A stretch of 64,000 nucleotides of DNA from Pseudomonas xionganensis. GTDB taxonomy: Bacteria > Pseudomonadota > Gammaproteobacteria > Pseudomonadales > Pseudomonadaceae. The DNA lies in NCBI RefSeq assembly GCF_009763245.1, contig NZ_WKJZ01000002.1, forward strand, positions 188,707-252,706, read 5' to 3'. The translations under genes were made by a program, and so were the position numbers. The first letter of the stretch is position 1, and every line of letters starts with the position of its first letter. Shown here piece after piece: positions 52,346 through 64,000 of the stretch. The notes below the pieces were generated by a model that was not told the origin of the DNA, did no database searches, and saw nothing but the letters and a program-made list of their open reading frames with translations.

Positions 52346-53284
52346 TTACTGTACGCCATCGGTATCGGACTGGTGACGTGCGGCCAGCCATTGCAGCCCC
52401 AGCACCAGAACAATGCCCCCCAGGGCCAGCGCGATGGCCAGCAGCAACTGCGGATCCTGGCCGCTGACTTCGGCAAAACGTCCTGGCAGCAGGTTAGCCT
52501 GCAACATGGGCAACTGCTCGCCATGGCGATCGGTGCGCCAGGTCAGGGTCTCCTTCCAGGGCCAGATCTTGTTCAGCGAACCCAGCATCAAACCGGTAAG
52601 AAAGGCCAGACTCAGATCGCGCCAGCGCACCAGCAGCCAGCGCAACAGGCTGGCAAAGCAGATCAGACCGACCAGGCAGCCACTGGCAAAGACCGCCAGA
52701 AGCAACACATCCAGACTTTTCACCGCCCCCAGCACCACGGCATACAACCCCAGCAGCACCAGGATAAAACTGCCGGAAATGCCCGGCAGGATCATGGCGC
52801 AAATGGCGATGGCACCGGCTAGAAACAGGCTCAGCGGATCGCTGCCCAGTTGCACCGGTGAGGCCACGGTAATCCAGTAGGCGAAACCGGCACCGAGGAT
52901 AAAGCTCAGGCACCGGCTCCAGTTCCAGCGCTGAATCTCCCGCCCCACCAAATGGGAGGACACCAGAATCAGGCCGAAGAAGAACGACCAGACCGGTATC
53001 GGTTGCTCGGCTAACAGGTAGGTGATCAGCCGCGCCAGGCTGAGCACGCTGGTGAGGATACCCAGCAGCAGCACCAGCAGAAAGGTGGCGTTGGCCGCCC
53101 GCCAGGCATCGACAATACGTCCGCGCAACAGCATCAGAGCCGCTGCCGGAATGCTGGCGATGGAGCGCAGCAGTTCGTCATAGATACCGGTGATAAAAGC
53201 TACAGTGCCGCCGGAAACGCCGGGCACCACATCGGCCGCCCCCATGGCCAGACCTTTGCCATAGAGCAGGAAGTACTTCTTCAT
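52346..53284 (-). CDS. DUF368 membrane protein
   Basis: The 312-residue polytopic inner-membrane protein starts MKKYFLLYGKGLAMGAADVVPGVSGGTVAFITGIYDELLRSI, the DUF368 signature with a GVSGGT loop, and repeats a similar loop (ILPGISGSFILVLLGLY), so it is an internally duplicated transporter-like fold of about eight to ten segments. DUF368 proteins in other bacteria have been linked to undecaprenyl-phosphate recycling (PopT), which would suit the neighbouring wall lipoprotein. It lies between pcm and nlpD; in P. aeruginosa I recall these two being adjacent, so its presence here may be a lineage insertion. Confidence 0.88.
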   Translation of the reverse strand: MKKYFLLYGKGLAMGAADVVPGVSGGTVAFITGIYDELLRSIASIPAAALMLLRGRIVDAWRAANATFLLVLLLGILTSVLSLARLITYLLAEQPIPVWSFFFGLILVSSHLVGREIQRWNWSRCLSFILGAGFAYWITVASPVQLGSDPLSLFLAGAIAICAMILPGISGSFILVLLGLYAVVLGAVKSLDVLLLAVFASGCLVGLICFASLLRWLLVRWRDLSLAFLTGLMLGSLNKIWPWKETLTWRTDRHGEQLPMLQANLLPGRFAEVSGQDPQLLLAIALALGGIVLVLGLQWLAARHQSDTDGVQ

Positions 53285-53307
53285 GGTTCCATCCATATCA
53301 ACTGAAA

Positions 53308-53985
53308 TCAGGCCAGGGGGCCGTTGAGCAAAGGCACAAAACGCACAGCGTCGAGGACCTGGCGGGAGAAACCGTCCTCCTCGCGCACGATCAGCAGCAA
53401 CTCCTGAACCGCACCCGCGCCGACCGGAATCACCAGACGACCACCGGGTGCAAGCTGCTCCAGCAGCGCCTGGGGCACTTCGGCGGCAGCGGCGGTGACG
53501 ATAATGCCGTTGTAGGGGCCCAGGGCATTCCAGCCCTCCCAGCCATCGCCCCAGCGGAACACCACATTGCGCAGATTGAGCTGAGCCAGGCGTTCCTTGG
53601 CCTTGTCCTGCAGGCTCTGGATACGCTCCACGGTAAAGACCCGCTCCACCAGCTGGGCCAGAATCGCGGTCTGGTAGCCCGAACCGGTGCCGATTTCCAG
53701 CACCTTGTCCAAGGGGCCGGCGGCCAGCAGCAGCTCGCTCATACGCGCGACCATATAGGGCTGGGAGATGGTCTGGTTGTTGCCGATGGGCAGCGCGGTG
53801 TCTTCATAGGCACGATGGGCCAGGGCCTCATCGACAAACAGATGGCGCGGGGTACGACGAATGGTCTCCAGCACATGGGCATTGGACAGGCCCTCTTCGT
53901 ACAGGCGCTGAATCAGACGCTCGCGAGTACGCTGGGAGGTCATGCCGATGCCCCGATGGTGCAGTTCGTCCTGCTCGCGGCGCAT
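53308..53985 (-). CDS. pcm: protein-L-isoaspartate O-methyltransferase
   Basis: It repairs isoaspartyl residues in damaged proteins. The 225-residue protein has [39 protein letters not shown] motif [18 protein letters not shown], and [34 protein letters not shown] at 53985 overlaps the surE stop by one base (TGATG), with a GTG codon directly upstream as an alternative. It belongs to the surE-pcm stress-survival string. Confidence 0.96.
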   Translation of the reverse strand: MRREQDELHHRGIGMTSQRTRERLIQRLYEEGLSNAHVLETIRRTPRHLFVDEALAHRAYEDTALPIGNNQTISQPYMVARMSELLLAAGPLDKVLEIGTGSGYQTAILAQLVERVFTVERIQSLQDKAKERLAQLNLRNVVFRWGDGWEGWNALGPYNGIIVTAAAAEVPQALLEQLAPGGRLVIPVGAGAVQELLLIVREEDGFSRQVLDAVRFVPLLNGPLA

Positions 53986-54734
53986 CACAACAAAGCCTCC
54001 AGCCAGGGCTGCAGGCGGTTCAGGCCTTCCTGGAAAGTGCGATCCAGCTGCAACGGGGTGACCGAGACATAGCCCTGCATCACCGCATGGAAATCCGTGC
54101 CGGGGCCGCCATCTTCGGCATCTCCGGCCACCGAAATCCAGTAACCCTCTTTACCGCGCGGGTTGACCACCTTGACCGGCGCGGCGGCGCGAGCGCGATG
54201 GCCCAGGCGCGTGAGCTGAATACCGCGGATATGCTCCAGCGGCAGGTTGGGGATATTCACGTTGAGCACGGTGCGCGGCGGCAGATCGAGGCTTTCATGG
54301 GCCTCCACCAGCTTGCGGGCAAAATAGGCGGCAGTCGGCAGGTTGTCCGGCAGGCGCGACAGCAACGAGAAGGCAAAGGCAGGGCGGGCCAGGAAGCGCC
54401 CCTCCAGAGCCGCAGCGACTGTGCCGGAATAGAGCACGTCATCGCCCAGATTGGCGCCCAGGTTGATGCCCGACACCACCAGATCCGCCACCTGCGGTAA
54501 CAGACCATTGAGGCCCAGATGCACGCAATCGGTGGGTGTACCGTTCAGGCTGATAAAGCCATTGGGCAAGGTATTGGGATGCAGCGGACGGTCGAGGGTC
54601 AGCGAACTGCTGGCACCACTCTTGTCCTGATCGGGGGCGATCACCGTGCACTCGGCATAATCGCTCAGTGCATCATGCAGCGCGGCCAGGCCAGGTGCGG
54701 CCACGCCGTCGTCATTGGAAATCAGAATACGCAT
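53985..54734 (-). CDS. surE: 5'/3'-nucleotidase SurE
   Basis: It is a metal-dependent nucleotidase and exopolyphosphatase of stationary-phase survival. The 249 residues start [16 protein letters not shown] (metal ligands Asp8-Asp9) and contain [15 protein letters not shown] and [24 protein letters not shown]. It overlaps truD by 13 bases and pcm by one base; the order ispF-truD-surE-pcm is conserved. Confidence 0.97.
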   Translation of the reverse strand: MRILISNDDGVAAPGLAALHDALSDYAECTVIAPDQDKSGASSSLTLDRPLHPNTLPNGFISLNGTPTDCVHLGLNGLLPQVADLVVSGINLGANLGDDVLYSGTVAAALEGRFLARPAFAFSLLSRLPDNLPTAAYFARKLVEAHESLDLPPRTVLNVNIPNLPLEHIRGIQLTRLGHRARAAAPVKVVNPRGKEGYWISVAGDAEDGGPGTDFHAVMQGYVSVTPLQLDRTFQEGLNRLQPWLEALL

Positions 54735-55780
54735 GGGTTGTCCGTCTGCCCTGCAGGCAATAGGTCGACCAGTTCACGCACCAAGACGGTGGCAAAGCAT
54801 CCAGCCGGCAGGACGAATTCCAGTTGCAGAATGTCAGGCTCGGGATAATGCCACGACAGGCCGCCAATGGGGAGGCGCAGGATGCGCCGTTCGTGCGTCA
54901 TGCCCGCTTCTGTCAACCAATCGGCCAGGACGCTTTCGCGCCCGGCCAGATCCTGCTCCAGCGCCTGCGCTACACCAGCTGCCGTAGAGGCGCCAGCGCC
55001 CCACAGCGGGCCGGTGGGATGCAGATCGAGAATCGCCAGGCGCGGATCGCTGCACTCCGCCTCGCCGGCGGGGAAGAAGCTGCGACTGTCGGTAAAGGCC
55101 AGCAGATCACCGGGCAGCGCCTGATTCCAGGTACCGGCGGCGACCCGCTCGGCCAGCACCCGATTGAACAGGTAACTGCGCGCTGCCGAAAGCAGCCGCG
55201 AACGCAGATTGCGCTTGTCCGGCAGACTCTGGTTCGCCGCGCAATGGCGGGCATGGGCCAGGTTGCCGCCTTCGAAGCCAAAGCGCTGCAGGCCGTAATA
55301 GTTGGGAACGCCCTGGGCAGCGATTTGCGTCAGGCGCTTATCCAGTGCCTCGCGATCGGCAGCCAGCTGAGTCAGGCGCAGGGTAAAGCCGTTGGCGGCA
55401 TGGGCGCCGCGCTGCAGTTTACGGCTATGGCGCAGCTGTTTGAGGATGCGCAGACCGCCATCCTCGGCCGCGCTCAGATCGGGATCAAGCTTGCCCGGCA
55501 GGTGCAGGCTGAACCACTGACGGGTCAGGGCCTGACGATCCTTGAGGCCGGCATAGCTGATCAGCTTCAGCGGCACACCGGCGGCGCGGGCGATGCGCTT
55601 GGCCGCCTCCTCGGTATTCAGCTCGCGCTTTTCTACCCATAGCCAGAGGTGTTCACCCTCACCGCTCAAGGCGATATCCAGCACCTCGTCGACCTGGAAA
55701 TCTTCCGCCACGGCCTTGAGCACCGCCGTACCACAGGGTTCGCCATAGGCGCGCGGGCCGAGCAATTCGAGTTCGCTCAT
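54722..55780 (-). CDS. truD: tRNA pseudouridine(13) synthase TruD
   Basis: It makes pseudouridine 13 in tRNA-Glu. The 352-residue protein shows [20 protein letters not shown] with the catalytic Asp in [22 protein letters not shown] and [12 protein letters not shown], and the inserted TRUD domain (about 155-305). It overlaps ispF by four bases (ATGA) and surE by 13 bases. Confidence 0.95.
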   Translation of the reverse strand: MSELELLGPRAYGEPCGTAVLKAVAEDFQVDEVLDIALSGEGEHLWLWVEKRELNTEEAAKRIARAAGVPLKLISYAGLKDRQALTRQWFSLHLPGKLDPDLSAAEDGGLRILKQLRHSRKLQRGAHAANGFTLRLTQLAADREALDKRLTQIAAQGVPNYYGLQRFGFEGGNLAHARHCAANQSLPDKRNLRSRLLSAARSYLFNRVLAERVAAGTWNQALPGDLLAFTDSRSFFPAGEAECSDPRLAILDLHPTGPLWGAGASTAAGVAQALEQDLAGRESVLADWLTEAGMTHERRILRLPIGGLSWHYPEPDILQLEFVLPAGCFATVLVRELVDLLPAGQTDNPCVF

Positions 55781-56250
55781 CGGGCAACCAACAACGCAAC
55801 GGCGTGCACGGCAATGCCTTCTTCACGCCCGGTAAAACCGAGCTTCTCGGTGGTGGTGGCCTTGACGTTGACCTGATACAGACCTACCTGCAGGTCCTCG
55901 GCAATCCGCGTGCGCATGGTCTCGATATGCGGCGCCATTTTCGGTGCCTGGGCGACGATGGTGGCGTCGACATTGCCCACCGCCCAACCCTTGGCGTGCA
56001 CCAGATCCAGTACATGACGCAGCAGCACGCGGCTGTCGGCGCCCTTGAAAGTCGGGTCGGTGTCGGGAAAATGCTTGCCGATATCGCCCAGCGCCGCGGC
56101 ACCGAGCAGGGCATCGCTCAGGGCATGCAGCAGCACGTCACCATCGGAATGGGCCAGCAGGCCGAACTTGTGGGGAATCTGCACGCCGCCCAGGGTGATG
56201 AAATCGCCCTCACCGAAGCGGTGTACGTCATAACCATGGCCAATACGCAT
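55777..56250 (-). CDS. ispF: 2-C-methyl-D-erythritol 2,4-cyclodiphosphate synthase
   Basis: It is the fifth enzyme of the MEP isoprenoid pathway. The 157 residues start [12 protein letters not shown] (zinc ligands Asp8 and His10), with [38 protein letters not shown] at 56250 gives the family start; a three-residue extension is possible. ispD of the same pathway is in the window 3.5 kb upstream, separated by the fghA/adhC/gfnR insert. Confidence 0.96.
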   Translation of the reverse strand: MRIGHGYDVHRFGEGDFITLGGVQIPHKFGLLAHSDGDVLLHALSDALLGAAALGDIGKHFPDTDPTFKGADSRVLLRHVLDLVHAKGWAVGNVDATIVAQAPKMAPHIETMRTRIAEDLQVGLYQVNVKATTTEKLGFTGREEGIAVHAVALLVAR

Positions 56251-56339
56251 ATAAAACAACGCCCTGAAAAAGTCAGGGCGTGATTCTACATGCAGGAGCC
56301 GCGTTGCTGGCGAACCAAACGGCGTTCATCGTCGCCCGA

Positions 56340-57185
56340 TCAGACCAGCAGCGCCTTGGCATGATGCCGCAGGTGGTCATCGATAAAGCTGGCGATAAAG
56401 TAGTAGCTGTGGTCGTAGCCCGGCTGCAGACGCAGGGTCAGCGGATGGTTCGCCGCCTCGGCCGCTGCCTGCAATGCCTCGGCTTTAAGCTGGGTGGGCA
56501 GAAAGTCGTCGCGATCGCCCTGATCGACCAGAATCGGCAAACGTTCCGTCGCCTCGGCCAGCAGCGCGCAGGCATCCCATTCACGCCAGCGGGCGCGGTC
56601 GTCGCCCAGATAGCGGGAGAAGGCCTTCTCGCCCCAGGGACAGTTCAGCGGATTGCTGATCGGCGCAAAAGCCGACAGCGACTGATAGCGCCCGGGGTTA
56701 CGCAGGGCGCACACCAGCGCCCCATGCCCACCCATGGAATGACCGCTGATACCGCGCCGCTCGGATACCGGGAAGTGGGCCTCGATCAGGTCCGGCAATT
56801 CCTGCACCACATAGTCGTGCATGCGGTAATGCCGCGCCCAGGGCTCCTGGGTGGCGTTGAGGTAAAACCCCGCGCCCAGGCCAAAATCCCAGGCACCGTC
56901 CGGGTCATCCGGCACCCCCTCGCCGCGCGGGCTGGTATCCGGCGCGACGATAACCAGCCCCAGCTCGGCCGCCAGCCTGTGCGCTCCGGCCTTGTGCATA
57001 AAGTTCTCGTCGGTGCAGGTCAGGCCGCTCAGCCAGTACAGCACCGGCAGCTTCGCGCCCTGCTCGGCCTGGGGCGGCAGGTAGACGGCGAACTGCATCG
57101 CGCAGTTGAGTGTGCTGGAGCGGTGGCGATAGCGCTTGTGCCAGCCGCCAAAGCTCTTGTTGCTGGAGACAATTTCCAGGGTCAT
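56340..57185 (-). CDS. fghA: S-formylglutathione hydrolase
   Basis: It hydrolyses S-formylglutathione to formate and glutathione, the second step of glutathione-dependent formaldehyde oxidation. The 281-residue alpha/beta hydrolase (esterase D family) shows [40 protein letters not shown], nucleophile Ser in [11 protein letters not shown] and catalytic His in [11 protein letters not shown] at 57185 is used. It follows adhC, with a 42-base palindromic repeat in the 82-base gap. Confidence 0.95.
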   Translation of the reverse strand: MTLEIVSSNKSFGGWHKRYRHRSSTLNCAMQFAVYLPPQAEQGAKLPVLYWLSGLTCTDENFMHKAGAHRLAAELGLVIVAPDTSPRGEGVPDDPDGAWDFGLGAGFYLNATQEPWARHYRMHDYVVQELPDLIEAHFPVSERRGISGHSMGGHGALVCALRNPGRYQSLSAFAPISNPLNCPWGEKAFSRYLGDDRARWREWDACALLAEATERLPILVDQGDRDDFLPTQLKAEALQAAAEAANHPLTLRLQPGYDHSYYFIASFIDDHLRHHAKALLV

Positions 57186-57195
57186 GCCAATCTCC

Positions 57196-57247
57196 GTAGG
57201 GTGCGCCATGCGCACCAGGGGTTTGCGGTGCGCACGGCGCACCCTAC
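57196..57247. repeat. GTAGGGTG-type palindromic repeat between adhC and fghA
   Basis: Two 21-base arms, 57196-57216 and 57227-57247, are inverted with a single mismatch; each end begins GTAGGGTGCGCC on its own strand. It belongs with the hairpins at 5911-5940 and 7419-7487. It lies within the adhC-fghA transcript. Confidence 0.8.
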
Positions 57248-57267
57248 GAACTGCCGGTGTGCAGCTA

Positions 57268-58398
<1,131 letters not shown>

Positions 58399-58444
58399 TC
58401 AACGGTGGCGCAGAGTGTAGATCAGTGCTCAAGATAGATAATCC

Positions 58445-58468
58445 AGCAATAAACAAAACATTATTGCT
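58445..58468. promoter_or_regulatory. inverted repeat in the adhC-gfnR intergenic region
   Basis: AGCAATAA (58445-58452) and TTATTGCT (58461-58468) form a perfect inverted repeat with an eight-base spacer, in the AT-rich part of the 128-base divergent gap. The spacing fits a LysR-type operator for the adjacent regulator. Assignment is by position. Confidence 0.55.
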
Positions 58469-58508
58469 ATATAGGGACAATGATCAGCACCCAACAAGGA
58501 GAAGCAGC

Positions 58509-59396
58509 ATGAACCGCTGGGAAGGTCTGGACGAGTTCGTTGCCGTGGCCGAGTGTGGCCAGTTCACTGCTGCCGCTGAGCGCTTGGGACTGTCGTCCTC
58601 TCAGGTCAGCCGCCAGGTGGCGCGCCTGGAGGAACGCCTGCAAAGCCGCCTGTTCTATCGCAGTACCCGGCGAGTGGCCTTGACCGAAGCTGGGCAAACC
58701 TTTCTGCAGCATTGCCGGCGCCTGCAGGATGCCCGCGAGGAAGCCCTGCGCGCAGTCAGTGACCTGGGTAGCGAACCCAAGGGGCTGCTGCGCATGACCT
58801 GCGCGGTGGCCTATGGCGAACGCTTTATCGTGCCCCTGGTGACCGACTTTATGTGCCGACACCCGCAACTGCGGGTGGAGATCGAACTGAGCAACCGCAC
58901 CCTGGATCTGCTCCATGAAGGGCTGGACCTGGCCATTCGTCTGGGCCGCCTGCAGGACTCACGCCTGGTGGCCACACGCCTGGCACCCAGGCAGATGTAC
59001 CTGTGCGCCGCACCGGACTATCTGCAGCGTTATGGCCGCCCTCATTCATTGTCGGAACTGGCGCGGCATAACTGCCTGATCGGCAGTTCCGATCACTGGA
59101 GCTTTCAGCTGGACGGCCGCGACGCCAGCCTGCGGGTGCAGGGCAACTGGCGCTGCAACAGCGGCCAGGCGGTGCTGGAGGCTGCGCTACGTGGCCTGGG
59201 GCTGTGTCAGCTGCCGGACTACTATGTACTGGAGCATCTGCGCAGCGGCGCCCTGGTGTCCCTGCTGGACAATCAGCAGCCCCCTGATACCGCAGTGTGG
59301 GCCCTGTACCCGCAACAGCGGCATCTGTCGCCGAAAGTGCGAAAACTGGTGGACGTTCTCAAGCAGGGGCTGGCCCAGCGTCCGGAATACCAGTAG
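58509..59396 (+). CDS. gfnR: LysR-family regulator of formaldehyde detoxification (GfnR-like)
   Basis: The 295-residue protein has an N-terminal LTTR helix-turn-helix (LDEFVAVAECGQFTAAAERLGLSSSQVSRQVARLEERL) and a CrgA-like effector domain. It is divergent from adhC-fghA, the position of PA3630 (gfnR) in P. aeruginosa, which controls glutathione-dependent formaldehyde neutralisation. AAGGAG precedes the ATG at 58509; a 28-residue extension from 58425 would run through the operator and is rejected. Confidence 0.85.
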   Translation: MNRWEGLDEFVAVAECGQFTAAAERLGLSSSQVSRQVARLEERLQSRLFYRSTRRVALTEAGQTFLQHCRRLQDAREEALRAVSDLGSEPKGLLRMTCAVAYGERFIVPLVTDFMCRHPQLRVEIELSNRTLDLLHEGLDLAIRLGRLQDSRLVATRLAPRQMYLCAAPDYLQRYGRPHSLSELARHNCLIGSSDHWSFQLDGRDASLRVQGNWRCNSGQAVLEAALRGLGLCQLPDYYVLEHLRSGALVSLLDNQQPPDTAVWALYPQQRHLSPKVRKLVDVLKQGLAQRPEYQ

Positions 59397-59489
59397 AAGC
59401 TTGTGCAATGGAATGTCACAGCTCAGGCGGAACCGCCCCCGCCTGCAACGCCTCTGAATAGGACTCACTCACCCAGAGAGGTCGATACC

Positions 59490-59804
59490 ATGCAAGTACT
59501 GGTCAACAGCGACAACCATATCGGCGCGTCGCAAGACTTTATGAGCAGCATCAGCAAGCGTGTAACGGACAAGATCAAGCGTTTCGACGATCACCTGACC
59601 CGGGTCGAAGTGCATCTACGCGATGAGAACGCCCACAAGGCAGGCAGCCATGACAAACGCTGCCTGATCGAGGCCAGACCAAAAGGACGTGAGCCGGTCT
59701 CGGTGTCCCACCATGCCGACCATCTGGAAAAGGCGATCGACGGTGCCCTCGACAAACTGGGTACCGTACTGGAAAGGGATATCAGCAAGCATCGGATCAG
59801 CTAG
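59490..59804 (+). CDS. HPF/RaiA-like ribosome-associated protein
   Basis: The 104-residue protein matches the short hibernation-factor/ribosomal S30EA fold: MQVLVNSDNHIGASQDFMSSISKRVTDKIKRFDDHLTRVEVHLRDENAHK, then EARPKGREPVSVSHHADHLEKAIDGALDKL. It may bind ribosomes under stress, but it is a distinct subgroup from canonical Hpf beside rpoN, so ribosome binding is inferred. Its last eight bases overlap ispD on the opposite strand. Confidence 0.82.
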   Translation: MQVLVNSDNHIGASQDFMSSISKRVTDKIKRFDDHLTRVEVHLRDENAHKAGSHDKRCLIEARPKGREPVSVSHHADHLEKAIDGALDKLGTVLERDISKHRIS

Positions 59805-60510
59805 GGGATGCATCCCAAAGCCCGGCCAGCAGCCTCAGATCTTCCGGCCGGGTGACCTTGAGGTTATCCGCGCGCCCTTCGATCAAGCGGGGCGCGTGGC
59901 CCGCCCATTCCATGGCCGAGGCCTCGTCGGTTACCGGCACACCTGCGGCCAGCGCAGCACCAAGCGCCTCGCGCAGCGGGCCGAGACGGAACATCTGCGG
60001 GGTATAGGCCTGCCAGATCTGCGCGCGGTCCAGGGTGGTTGCCACCCGTCCATCACGGCCAATCTGTTTCAGCGTATCCCGCGCCGGCACCGCCAGCAGG
60101 CCACCCACCGGGTCGTCTGCCAGCTCGCCAAGCAGTTTGTCCAGATCACTGCGCGCCAGGTTGGGCCGGGCCGCATCATGCACCAGCACCCAGTCCTGCT
60201 CGGCCGCGCCCTGTTGCTGCAGCGCCTGCAGGCCGGAAAGTACCGAGTCGGCACGCTCGCGCCCACCGGCACAGCGCTGGATACGCGGGTCACTGGCCAA
60301 CTCCAGCTGCGGCCAGTAGGGGTCATGCTCAGCCAAAGACAGGGCCAGGCCCAGCAGATCGGGATGATCCAGAAAGCCTTGCAGGCTGTGTTCGAGAATG
60401 CTCCTGCCGGCCAGCTCCAGGTATTGCTTGGGGCGGTCGGCCTGCATCCGTGCGCCGATACCGGCGGCCGGAATCACCACCCAGAATGGCAGGCGCTGTT
60501 GCATGCTCAT
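59797..60510 (-). CDS. ispD: 2-C-methyl-D-erythritol 4-phosphate cytidylyltransferase
   Basis: It is the third enzyme of the MEP isoprenoid pathway. The 237-residue protein shows the nucleotidyltransferase motif VVIPAAGIGARMQADRPKQYLEL (about 12-34), VLVHDAARP and TDEASAME. It is coupled to ftsB by an ATGA overlap (60507-60510). Confidence 0.96.
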   Translation of the reverse strand: MSMQQRLPFWVVIPAAGIGARMQADRPKQYLELAGRSILEHSLQGFLDHPDLLGLALSLAEHDPYWPQLELASDPRIQRCAGGRERADSVLSGLQALQQQGAAEQDWVLVHDAARPNLARSDLDKLLGELADDPVGGLLAVPARDTLKQIGRDGRVATTLDRAQIWQAYTPQMFRLGPLREALGAALAAGVPVTDEASAMEWAGHAPRLIEGRADNLKVTRPEDLRLLAGLWDASPS

Positions 60511-60785
60511 TCGGTCAGCAGATAGAGGGTTTCACCCTCTTTGACCATGCCCAGTTCCTGGCGGGCACGCTCTTCCACGGTTTCCATGCCCTGCTTGAGT
60601 TCCAGCACTTCCGCTTCGAGGATGCGGTTGCGCTCAAGCAGCCGTTCATTCTCGGCGCGCTGGTCGGCAATCTGCTGCTTGAGATGGCTGGCCTGAGCCA
60701 AGCTGCCGTCACCCACCCACAGACGATACTGCAGCCCTGCCAGGAGCAGGATCAGTACGACGAATAACCAGTGGTAATTACGCAT
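60507..60785 (-). CDS. ftsB: cell division protein FtsB
   Basis: FtsB forms the FtsQ-FtsB-FtsL divisome complex. The 92-residue protein has a short cytoplasmic start (MRNYH), one membrane segment (about 6-22: WLFVVLILLLAGLQYRLW) and a periplasmic coiled coil (ASHLKQQIADQRAENERLLERNRILEAEVLELKQ). The start at 60785 is preferred to longer frames. It sits between eno and ispD, its usual place. Confidence 0.95.
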   Translation of the reverse strand: MRNYHWLFVVLILLLAGLQYRLWVGDGSLAQASHLKQQIADQRAENERLLERNRILEAEVLELKQGMETVEERARQELGMVKEGETLYLLTE

Positions 60786-60910
60786 GGGGCGGCTCGCGGC
60801 TTGAGTCATCGGCATGGTAGGGGCTGCGCACATGCTTGAGAAGAAGCCGACTGATGGGCGGACGGACATTATCGATTACTGCATCCATGCTTCGATTCCC
60901 TGAAAACTAT

Positions 60911-60940
60911 AAAAAAGGGCGACTTGCGTCGCCCTTTTTT
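60911..60940 (-). terminator. Rho-independent terminator of eno
   Basis: AAAAAAGGGCGAC (60911-60923) pairs with GTCGCCCTTTTT (60928-60939) around TTGC, 13 bases past the eno stop; the A/T arms supply a T-run on the minus strand. ftsB then presumably has its own promoter within 60786-60910. Confidence 0.85.
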
Positions 60941-60952
60941 ATCACGCGGCGC

Positions 60953-62260
<1,308 letters not shown>

Positions 62261-62365
62261 TTATTGCTGTAAAAGGATGCCGACCGGATCAACGGTCGCA
62301 GGCGGCAACACCTGACCCAAAGGTCAAAAAATATCTGCCGCGCACTTTACCGGAGAATTTGCCGT

Positions 62366-63214
<849 letters not shown>

Positions 63215-64000
63215 TTAAGCCTTCTTCGCTTGCTGGGCCAGGGCGGCGTTGACGAAGCCACTGAACAGCGGGTGGCCATCGCGCGGCGTAGAGGTGAATT
63301 CCGGGTGGAACTGGCAGGCGACGAACCAGGGATGATCCGGGCTCTCCACCACTTCGACCAGGGCACCGTCGCCAGAACGACCGGTCACCTTGAGGCCAGC
63401 CTCGATCAGTTGCGGCAGCAGGTTGTTGTTCACTTCGTAGCGATGACGATGACGCTCGACGATTACATCCTTGCCGTAGCAGGCATGCACTTGCGAACCG
63501 GCCTGCAGCTGGCAGTCCTGGGCGCCCAAGCGCATGGTGCCGCCCAGATCGGAAGCATCGCTGCGCTTTTCCACCTCACCGGTGGCGTCCTGCCACTCGG
63601 TGATCAGGCCGACCACCGGATGAGTGCTGGCGGCATCGAATTCGGTGGAGTTGGCATCGCTCCAGCCCAGCACATTGCGGGCGTATTCGATAACGGCCAC
63701 CTGCATACCCAGGCAGATGCCCAGGTAAGGGATCTTGTTCTCGCGGGCGTACTGCACGGTCTTGATCTTGCCTTCCACGCCGCGCAAGCCGAAGCCACCC
63801 GGCACCAGGATGGCGTCCACACCTTCGAGCAGGCTGGTGCCCTTGTTCTCGATATCTTCGGAATCGATATAGCGCAGGTTGACCTTGGTACGGTTCTGGA
63901 TACCGGCGTGGCTCATGGCCTCGATCAGCGACTTATAGGCATCCAGCAGCTCCATGTACTTGCCGACCATGGCGATGGTGACTTCCTTCTCCGGATGCAG
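63215..64000 (-). CDS. pyrG: CTP synthase, C-terminal half (partial)
   Basis: The gene runs off the window edge: the frame continues unbroken to 64000 (beginning [21 protein letters not shown]), so 261 of roughly 540 residues are present. They form the glutamine amidotransferase domain, with [12 protein letters not shown], the nucleophile Cys in [19 protein letters not shown], and the partner His/Glu in [12 protein letters not shown] synthase aminates UTP; the missing N-terminal half holds the synthetase site. The ATG at 63970 is an internal Met, not the start. Confidence 0.97.
   Translation of the reverse strand: MHPEKEVTIAMVGKYMELLDAYKSLIEAMSHAGIQNRTKVNLRYIDSEDIENKGTSLLEGVDAILVPGGFGLRGVEGKIKTVQYARENKIPYLGICLGMQVAVIEYARNVLGWSDANSTEFDAASTHPVVGLITEWQDATGEVEKRSDASDLGGTMRLGAQDCQLQAGSQVHACYGKDVIVERHRHRYEVNNNLLPQLIEAGLKVTGRSGDGALVEVVESPDHPWFVACQFHPEFTSTPRDGHPLFSGFVNAALAQQAKKA

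Noticed and set aside
63215..63970. A stand-alone amidotransferase starting at the ATG at 63970.
   Set aside because: The frame continues without a stop to the window edge with CTP synthase sequence, so this is an internal Met of pyrG.

Overview
The window is an ordinary piece of core chromosome from a Pseudomonas-type gammaproteobacterium, G+C-rich by eye. This rests on the arginine succinyltransferase (aru/ast) operon with two AstA-type subunits, the surE-pcm-nlpD-rpoS and ispD-ftsB-eno-kdsA-pyrG strings, the divergent fpr/finR pair, mexL-mexJK, and an rsmZ-type small RNA between fdxA and rpoS. I see no prophage, insertion sequence, CRISPR array or toxin/defence island. Statements about P. 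aeruginosa gene order are from memory.

Layout. 1-5.8 kb: tRNA genes, csrA/rsmA, lysC, alaS and a threonine aldolase, all on the minus strand. 5.9-13.8 kb: the minus-strand arginine catabolic operon aruC-aruF-aruG-astD-astB-(small gene)-astE, with two ArgR-type sites upstream. 14.1-19 kb: plus-strand genes for a pseudouridine synthase-like protein, a DUF1456 protein, a RhlG-like reductase, TrmO, a VOC protein and a PAS/GGDEF protein. 19-24.2 kb: fpr/finR, an ErdR-like response regulator, a DMT exporter, TapT, a palindromic repeat and a small secreted protein. 24.2-31.6 kb: a divergent phosphoketolase-like enzyme, a beta-CASP RNase, a LOG-family protein, recX-recA with a LexA box, and pncC. 31.7-46.5 kb: mexKJ/mexL, rsmJ, small unknowns, tsaB, adk, ppc, an AraC regulator and a membrane hydroxylase. 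46.6-64 kb: mutS, fdxA, rsmZ, rpoS, nlpD, a DUF368 protein, pcm, surE, truD, ispF, the formaldehyde-detoxification pair fghA-adhC with a divergent LysR regulator, an HPF-like protein, ispD, ftsB, eno, kdsA and the C-terminal half of pyrG.

How the genes connect. The window holds both sides of the Gac/Rsm switch: CsrA/RsmA at the left end and an RsmZ-like sponge RNA with eight GGA motifs and a perfect GacA-type upstream palindrome at 50 kb. The stationary-phase sigma factor is next door, with a PsrA-type box inside nlpD at the expected place for the rpoS promoter. Stress and repair functions (recA, mutS, pcm, surE, HPF-like, fpr/finR) are dense.

The most interesting items are the RsmZ/GacA module, a well-placed internal start in lysC that would yield a separate beta subunit, a pseudouridine synthase homologue with glutamine where the catalytic aspartate should be, a divergent phosphoketolase-like enzyme, and a family of long palindromic repeats of which one copy carries a 57-base structured insertion. 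I found no convincing undescribed multi-gene system.
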